64,000 nucleotides of DNA, from assembly GCF_000375365.1 (NCBI RefSeq), contig NZ_AQXB01000003.1, forward strand, positions 124,001 to 188,000, written 5' to 3'. The position numbers and the translations under genes were made by a program. Positions 59,686-64,000 of this stretch are shown here, piece after piece (position 1 is the first letter of the stretch; every line of letters starts with the position of its first letter). The DNA comes from Corynebacterium mastitidis DSM 44356. Its GTDB lineage: Bacteria; Actinomycetota; Actinomycetes; Mycobacteriales; Mycobacteriaceae. The notes beneath the pieces are model-generated. The model had not been told where the DNA came from. It made no database searches and saw only the letters and a list, made by a program, of their open reading frames with translations.

Positions 59686-61524
59686 GTGAAACATCAGCGT
59701 CTCCTTCCCCTCAGCACCGCCGGCGCCCTCGGCGCGGCCCTCCTCGCGCTCGGCTGCCTGCCCGCCCCCGCCCTGGCCCAGGAACCGGTGCGCCTGAGCG
59801 TGCAGAACATCACCGACTTCCACGGCCACTTCTCCGAAACCAAGGACGATCCCGGGGCCGCGCGGCTCTCCTGCGCCCTGGACCGGGCCGCCGAGGGCGG
59901 GCCCCGCGTGCTCACCGCCTCCGGCGACAACATCGGCGGCTCCCCCTTTAACTCCGCGATCCTGGGCGACGAGCCCACCGTCGAGGTGCTCAACCAGATG
60001 GGCCTGGACGCCACCGCCGTGGGCAACCACGAGTTCGACAAGGGCTACGCGGACCTCACCGACCGCGTGCTGCCCAACGCGCGGTTCGCCTTGCTCGGGG
60101 CCAACGTCTCCGGGGGCGAGCGCCCCCTGGACCCCTTCCTCATCAAGGAGATCGACGGCGTGCGCGTGGCCCTCGTCGGCGCCGTCACCGCGGACACCCC
60201 GCAGCTGGTGGCCGGGGACGGCGTGGCCGGTCTGGCCTTCACCGACCCGATCGAGGCCGTCAACATCACCGCCGACACCCTGGTGGAGGAGGGGCAGGCC
60301 GACGTCGTGGTGGCCCTGCTCCACGAGGGCCTGCAGGGCGACGAACGCTGGTCGCCCAACGTGGACGTGGTCTTTCCTGGCCACACCCACCGCGTGGTCG
60401 AACCCACCGGCGGCGGCGAGGGGGAGGGCCCGCTCGTGGTGCAGGCCGGGCAGTACGGGCGCAACCTCGTGGACGTGGACCTCAGCGTGGACAGGGCCGC
60501 GCGGCGCGTCACCGTCGAGGGCGTGCACCTCCTGGACGCCGAGGCCATCCGGGGCTGCGAGCGCCCCAACCCGGAGATCGCCGCGACCGTCGCCGCCGCC
60601 GAGGCCCAGGCAGAGGAGGAGGGCAAGGAGGCGGTGAGCACCGTGGGCTCCGCCTTCTATCGGGGCACCAACCGCGCCGTGGAGTCCCAGCTCAACAACC
60701 TCCTGGCCGAGGTGGCCCGGGAGGGCATCACCAAGAACACCGACGTCACCGCGGACATCGGCGTGATGAACGCCGGCGGGGTGCGCGCCGACCTGCAGGC
60801 GGGCGAGGTCACCTACGCCGACGCCTTCGCCGTGCAGCCCTTCGGCAACGAGAACACCTACACCCGGCTCAAGGGCGCGGACTTCAGGGAGGCCCTGGAG
60901 CAGCAGTGGCAGGCCCAGGAGAGCCGCCCGGCGCTGTCCCTGGGGCTCAGCGACAACGTGACCTACACCTACGATCCCTCCCGCCCCATCGGGGACCGCG
61001 TGACCTCCGTTACCATCGACGGCGCGCCCCTGGACCCCGAGCGCGAGTACGTGGTGGTGGGCTCCACCTTCCTGCTCGGCGGCGGCGACGGCTTCGAGGC
61101 CCTCACCCGCGGCACCGACCTGGCCCCCACCGGGTACATCGACGTGGAATCCTTCATCGAATACCTGCGCAACCACCCCGGATTGAAGCCGCGCTCCGGG
61201 CAGTCCAACGTGGCCGTCACCCCGCGTGGCCCGTGGACGCCGGGCTCCACGGTGACCCTCGACCTGGCCTCCCTGCTGTACTCCCAGGGGGAGACCGCCA
61301 CCACCGTGACCGCGCGGCTGGGCGAGTCCGAGGCCAGTGCCCCCATCGACCCGGACTTCGGCCACCCCGACTTCGGCGAGGCCGGCAAGGCCACCGTGGC
61401 GCTGCCCATCCCCGCGGGTCTGACCGGGGAGCAGACCCTGACGATCACCACGGACGCCGGGACCCGCATCGACCTCCCGGTGCATCTCGACGCCGCCCCC
61501 GCGCCCTCCCCGCTCAGCTCCTAG
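59686..61524 (+). CDS. Secreted bifunctional metallophosphatase/5'-nucleotidase
   Basis: This is a 612-residue exported enzyme of the UshA/CD73 class that dephosphorylates extracellular nucleotides. A signal peptide covers about residues 1-31 (LLPLSTAGALGAALLALGCLPAPALA). The calcineurin-like domain has ITDFHGHF, GDNIGGSPFNSA, VGNHEFDKGY and FPGHTHRVVE as metal ligands. The C-terminal substrate domain includes GVMNAGGVRADL, AFAVQPFGNENTYTRL and STFLLGGGDGFEAL. No LPxTG or C-terminal membrane anchor is visible, so it is released or loosely held. A GTG at 59686 lies 7 bases after CACAAT, suggesting leaderless expression; the ATG at 59677 is possible. Confidence 0.93.
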   Translation: MKHQRLLPLSTAGALGAALLALGCLPAPALAQEPVRLSVQNITDFHGHFSETKDDPGAARLSCALDRAAEGGPRVLTASGDNIGGSPFNSAILGDEPTVEVLNQMGLDATAVGNHEFDKGYADLTDRVLPNARFALLGANVSGGERPLDPFLIKEIDGVRVALVGAVTADTPQLVAGDGVAGLAFTDPIEAVNITADTLVEEGQADVVVALLHEGLQGDERWSPNVDVVFPGHTHRVVEPTGGGEGEGPLVVQAGQYGRNLVDVDLSVDRAARRVTVEGVHLLDAEAIRGCERPNPEIAATVAAAEAQAEEEGKEAVSTVGSAFYRGTNRAVESQLNNLLAEVAREGITKNTDVTADIGVMNAGGVRADLQAGEVTYADAFAVQPFGNENTYTRLKGADFREALEQQWQAQESRPALSLGLSDNVTYTYDPSRPIGDRVTSVTIDGAPLDPEREYVVVGSTFLLGGGDGFEALTRGTDLAPTGYIDVESFIEYLRNHPGLKPRSGQSNVAVTPRGPWTPGSTVTLDLASLLYSQGETATTVTARLGESEASAPIDPDFGHPDFGEAGKATVALPIPAGLTGEQTLTITTDAGTRIDLPVHLDAAPAPSPLSS

Positions 61525-61532
61525 GCGGGCGA

Positions 61533-61692
61533 CCGAAGGGGTGCCAGCGGGCGTCGAAAAGCGTGGCGACGGCCCCCACCGGCACTCCTAAGCGCTTGGC
61601 CGAGCGGAACCGGAGCCATCACGCGGCCCAAGGGGTGCCACCTCCGGGGCGCAGCCCCCGCCGGGCGGCCTCAGTGGCACCCCTTAGGGCGC
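61533..61692. repeat. Dispersed inverted-repeat family, two units
   Basis: Unit 1 pairs GAAGGGGTGCCAGCGGG near 61535 with CCGGCACTCCTAAGCGC (61579-61595). Unit 2 pairs AAGGGGTGCCACC (61630-61642) with AGTGGCACCCCTTAGGGCGC near 61673. The elaA stop codon at 61684-61686 lies inside the second arm of unit 2. The genes on either side converge. Confidence 0.87.
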
Positions 61693-62136
61693 GGGCCGGG
61701 GCTCCAGGCGCATGGGGACGTGGGGGATGCCGTCCTCCACGTATTCCGGGCCCGCAGGCCGGAAGCCGAAGGAGCCGTACCACCGTGTGAGCGGGGCCTG
61801 CGCGTCCAACACCACGGGGGCGCCGGGGTCGAGCTCGCGGCAGGTGTCCACCCCGAAGCTAAAGAGCCGCCGGGCCACCCCGGAGCCGCGGTGGTCGGGG
61901 TGGGCCACCACGCGGCCGATCCGCAGCGCCGTGGGCTCGCGCAGCACGCGCAGGGCGGCCGCCACGCGCTCCCCGTCCGCGGCCCAGAGGTGCAGGGCGC
62001 CGGGCTCGAGGTCCCGGCCGTCGAGCTCGGGGAAGGGGCAGCGCTGCTCCACCACGAAGGCGTCGGCGCGCAGCTTGAGCACGCGGTAAAGCGTGGCGGG
62101 CTCCATCTCCTCCAACGGCGAGCGCAGCAGCCGCAC
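61684..62136 (-). CDS. elaA: ElaA-type GNAT N-acetyltransferase
   Basis: This is a 150-residue GNAT protein of the ElaA branch. The family opening is LYRVLKLRADAFVVEQRCPFPELDGRDLE, a region diagnostic of ElaA. The acetyl-CoA loop RVVAHPDHRGSGVARRLF follows, and the late LDAQAPLTRWYGSFGFRPAGPEYVEDGIPHVPM is also typical. Its start is the base after the tyrA stop, so it is cotranscribed with tyrA. The stop codon falls in an arm of the dispersed repeat family. The physiological acceptor is unknown. Confidence 0.93.
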   Translation of the reverse strand: MRLLRSPLEEMEPATLYRVLKLRADAFVVEQRCPFPELDGRDLEPGALHLWAADGERVAAALRVLREPTALRIGRVVAHPDHRGSGVARRLFSFGVDTCRELDPGAPVVLDAQAPLTRWYGSFGFRPAGPEYVEDGIPHVPMRLEPRPAP

Positions 62137-63162
62137 CTAGAACACCTCGATCCGCGCGCCCAGGGACTCCGCCTGGATGAGCTGCCGCTCCCACCCGGGG
62201 CCCCCGGGGTGCACGCGCAGCACCGGGCGGGCGGAGATGCGGATGGGGCTCACGGAGTCCTTCAGCGCCCCGGAGCGGGCCTCGAAGCGCACGCGGGAGC
62301 GGTGCCCGGCGTCCGTGAGCTCGTGCAGCTGGGGGCTCGGGCCGGTGAGCTGGGCGCGGGCGTCGCTGAGCAGGGCCAGGGCCTCGTCCAGGGCGGTCAC
62401 CAGGGCCTCCGAGTTCGTCTCGCACATCGCACGCACGAGGGAGGGGGCGGTGCCGGCCACGCGGGTGCCGTCGCGGAAGCTCCCGGCGGCCAGGGACAGC
62501 GCCAGCGCGCCGCCGTTATCGCCGGTGATGGCCAGGGCCTCAGCCAGCAGGTGCGGCAGGTGGCTGACCCGGGCCACGGCGGCGTCGTGCCCGCCCACGC
62601 GCGCGGGGATCGCCTCGGCGCCCACGGCGGCGATCATGCGCGCCACGTCGGTCCACAGGTCCACCCAGGCGGGGTCGGGGGCGGCGTCGCAGGCGTGATC
62701 GAAGGCGTGGTCGAAGGAGATGACCCAGGCGGCGGCGTCGAAAAGTCCCCGGTGGGAGGCTCGCCAGCCGGACTGGGCGGTGCCCGCCATGGGGTGCCCG
62801 CCCACGTAGCGCCCCGCCATGCCCCGGGCGCGCACCATCGCGTACACGGGGGCCTTGACGGAGGCCACGTCCGTGATGCCGCAGTGGGGGGCGTGGTCGG
62901 CGATGGCGTCGAGCAGCTCCTCGAAGGAGGGCAGCGGGGTGGCGAGCACGATGAGCGCGCCGTCCGCCTCCGCGCGGCGCAGGGTGGCCAGGAGGTCGGA
63001 GCCGACGTCGAATCCCTCGCGCGCGGCGGTGCGCGCGCCGGAGGGGGAGCGGTTGTAGCCGTACACGGGGTGCCCGAGGGCGTGAAGATCGCGCAGGAGG
63101 GAGCCGCCGATGAGGCCGATGCCGAGGATGCACACGGGGCGAGAAATCACGGTGGAGGTCAC
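62137..63162 (-). CDS. tyrA: Prephenate dehydrogenase
   Basis: Prephenate dehydrogenase makes 4-hydroxyphenylpyruvate, or acts on arogenate as in C. glutamicum, on the route to tyrosine. The protein of about 341 residues has the NAD(P) loop CILGIGLIGGSLLRDL, the block TDVASVKAPVY, GHPMAGTAQSGWRAS with the catalytic His, and RVSHLPHLLAEALA. It is a single-domain form without an ACT or chorismate mutase domain. It resembles the C. glutamicum TyrA along its length and ends ESLGARIEVF. The GTG at 63162 was chosen; an ATG at 63180 adds six residues. It is divergent from the deaminase-associated gene, and elaA follows without a gap. Confidence 0.93.
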   Translation of the reverse strand: MTSTVISRPVCILGIGLIGGSLLRDLHALGHPVYGYNRSPSGARTAAREGFDVGSDLLATLRRAEADGALIVLATPLPSFEELLDAIADHAPHCGITDVASVKAPVYAMVRARGMAGRYVGGHPMAGTAQSGWRASHRGLFDAAAWVISFDHAFDHACDAAPDPAWVDLWTDVARMIAAVGAEAIPARVGGHDAAVARVSHLPHLLAEALAITGDNGGALALSLAAGSFRDGTRVAGTAPSLVRAMCETNSEALVTALDEALALLSDARAQLTGPSPQLHELTDAGHRSRVRFEARSGALKDSVSPIRISARPVLRVHPGGPGWERQLIQAESLGARIEVF

Positions 63163-63200
63163 CTGACAAGTGTGGCACATTCAGACTACCGTTACGGGGT

Positions 63201-63686
63201 ATGGAACCCGAGGACTACGGCGAGAGCTTTGCCGTGACGGTCACCCGCACGGGGGGCCAATGGCAGGTGCGCGAGTACGACGACGAGCTGGAGACCATCT
63301 CCACCGCCGTGGCCGCCGTGCGCGCTCTGCGCAGCGAGGGCCCGGCCTTCGCGCTGCTGTGCGTGGAGGACGACTACTTCGTCATCGTGCGCCCCACCCC
63401 CCAGCGCGTGCAGTTGCTCATCTCCGACGCCGTGGCCGCCGTGGACGACGACCTCGCGGCCTCCGTCCTCGACGAGCTCGACGCCGAGATCCCCTACGAC
63501 GCCGCCGAGGACGACGCCTGGGCCGACGGGGACTTCGACATCCTCGCGGACCTGGGCCTGTCCGAGCAGGTCATGGGCGTGATCGCGGACGACGACGAGG
63601 CCTGGGCCTCCGAGCAGCTCATCCGCATCGCCGAGGAGCTGGACTTCGACTCGGAGCTGCTCGACGCCACCGGGCTCGACGACTAG
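63201..63686 (+). CDS. tRNA adenosine deaminase-associated protein
   Basis: This is a 161-residue, strongly acidic protein of the actinobacterial family found directly before tadA. The start SFAVTVTRTGGQWQVREYDD and the region DDLAASVLDELDAEIPYDAAEDDAWADGDFDILADLGLSE are typical. It has no known catalytic motif and may assist or bind the deaminase. The ATG at 63201 lies 8 bases after a TACCGT element. The stop overlaps the tadA GTG by one base, so the pair is coupled. Confidence 0.92.
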   Translation: MEPEDYGESFAVTVTRTGGQWQVREYDDELETISTAVAAVRALRSEGPAFALLCVEDDYFVIVRPTPQRVQLLISDAVAAVDDDLAASVLDELDAEIPYDAAEDDAWADGDFDILADLGLSEQVMGVIADDDEAWASEQLIRIAEELDFDSELLDATGLDD

Positions 63687-64000
63687 TGCCCGTGCTGCCG
63701 ACGCCCGCGGGGCAGCGCCGCGCCGAGCGCGCCATGCGCCGCGCCCTGGAGGTGGCGCGCCACACCCCGCCCGGCGACGTGCCCGTGGGCGCGGTGATCC
63801 TCGGCCCCGACGGCCGCGAGCTCGCCCGCGCCACCAACCGGCGCGAGGCCGACGCCGACCCCACCGCGCACGCCGAGGTCCTGGCCATCCGGGCGGCCGC
63901 CCGCGCGCGCGGCGACGGGTGGCGGCTCACCGACTGCACCCTGGTGGTCACCCTGGAGCCCTGCACCATGTGCGCGGGCGCCCTCGTGGGGGCCCGCGTG
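63686..64000 (+). CDS. tadA: tRNA(adenine-34) deaminase TadA, N-terminal part
   Basis: TadA deaminates A34 of tRNA-Arg(ACG) to inosine, the only tRNA of this type in most bacteria, and the window carries two copies of that tRNA. The visible 105 residues start VPVLPTPAGQRRAERAMRRAL. They include the zinc and catalytic site THAEVLAIR, with His62 and the proton-shuttling Glu, and LEPCTMCAGALVGARV with the two Cys ligands. The gene runs off the right edge of the window; a full TadA is about 150-170 residues. The GTG overlaps the preceding stop by one base. Confidence 0.93.
   Translation, partial: MPVLPTPAGQRRAERAMRRALEVARHTPPGDVPVGAVILGPDGRELARATNRREADADPTAHAEVLAIRAAARARGDGWRLTDCTLVVTLEPCTMCAGALVGARV

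Noticed and set aside
59680-59695. Possible second parS (CGTGAAACAT)
   Set aside because: Only one half-site is present, and the other arm does not match.
59740-59760. Lipoprotein lipobox in the 5'-nucleotidase signal peptide (LALGC)
   Set aside because: The residue three before the Cys is Ala rather than Leu/Val/Ile, and an AxA cleavage site follows, so a normal secreted protein is more likely.

Overview
The window is about 70% G+C by eye and looks like chromosomal DNA of a high-GC Corynebacterium. The main evidence is a mycolata cell-wall locus with a single Emb arabinosyltransferase, AftA, DprE1 and DprE2, a GtrA protein, GlfT1 and the two-gene polysaccharide ABC exporter. Actinobacterial leaderless promoters are frequent, and there is a near-consensus ParB parS site at 5101-5116, which suggests the window is not far from the replication origin.

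Layout. (1) 1-8.9 kb: a cut-off POT peptide transporter, AMP nucleosidase, a small toxin-antitoxin-like pair, a crotonase, an AbgT transporter followed by a frameshifted M20 amidohydrolase, a class II Fic protein with a dyad array upstream, a 3-methyladenine glycosylase and a small membrane protein. (2) 8.8-18.8 kb: acetyltransferase, dicarboxylate/amino-acid symporter, ROK regulator, CitMHS transporter, secreted C39-like protease, DUF885 metallopeptidase-like protein, AbrB and TauE membrane proteins. (3) 18.8-30.5 kb: HrpB helicase, sugar acetyltransferase, SDR-LysE pair, S4/VOC pair, a secreted serine-hydrolase-like protein, alpha/beta hydrolase, M13 metallopeptidase, PrsW and YbaK. (4) 31.1-36.9 kb: a lipid island of acyl-CoA oxidase/dehydrogenase and thiolase, divergent from fabG4- and htdX-like genes. 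(5) 37.1-53.8 kb: the arabinogalactan locus emb-aftA, dprE2-dprE1, gtrA, glfT1 and the Wzm/Wzt-type exporter, followed by relatives of mycobacterial Rv3778c and Rv3777. The locus is interrupted by four small genes and by an AbiEi/DUF559-like gene. (6) 53.9-64 kb: tRNA-Ser(TGA), aromatic aminotransferase, tRNA-Ser(GCT), two identical tRNA-Arg(ACG) copies bracketing a TetR/hydrolase/MgtE segment, secreted 5'-nucleotidase, ElaA, prephenate dehydrogenase, and the start of tRNA adenosine deaminase.

How the genes work together. DprE1/DprE2 make decaprenyl-phospho-arabinose. AftA and Emb use it to arabinosylate galactan, which GlfT1 primes and the ABC pair exports. AbgT plus the M20 gene would import and cleave aminobenzoyl-glutamate-like compounds, if the M20 gene is intact. 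Prephenate dehydrogenase and the aminotransferase belong to tyrosine/phenylalanine synthesis.

The least explained feature is a dispersed family of about 18 intergenic inverted repeats. The arms are close to GGCGCTAAGGGGTGCCA and TGGCACCCCTTAGCGCC, the GC-rich centre is variable, and units are about 60-70 bp. All lie beyond 25 kb and always sit 3' of at least one gene. The arms show compensatory changes, and stop codons sometimes fall inside the repeat. A second recurrent short word, GCTTNTCGACGCC, occurs about a dozen times in genes and gaps on both strands. Two genes (5224 and 46361) appear to be broken by homopolymer frameshifts.
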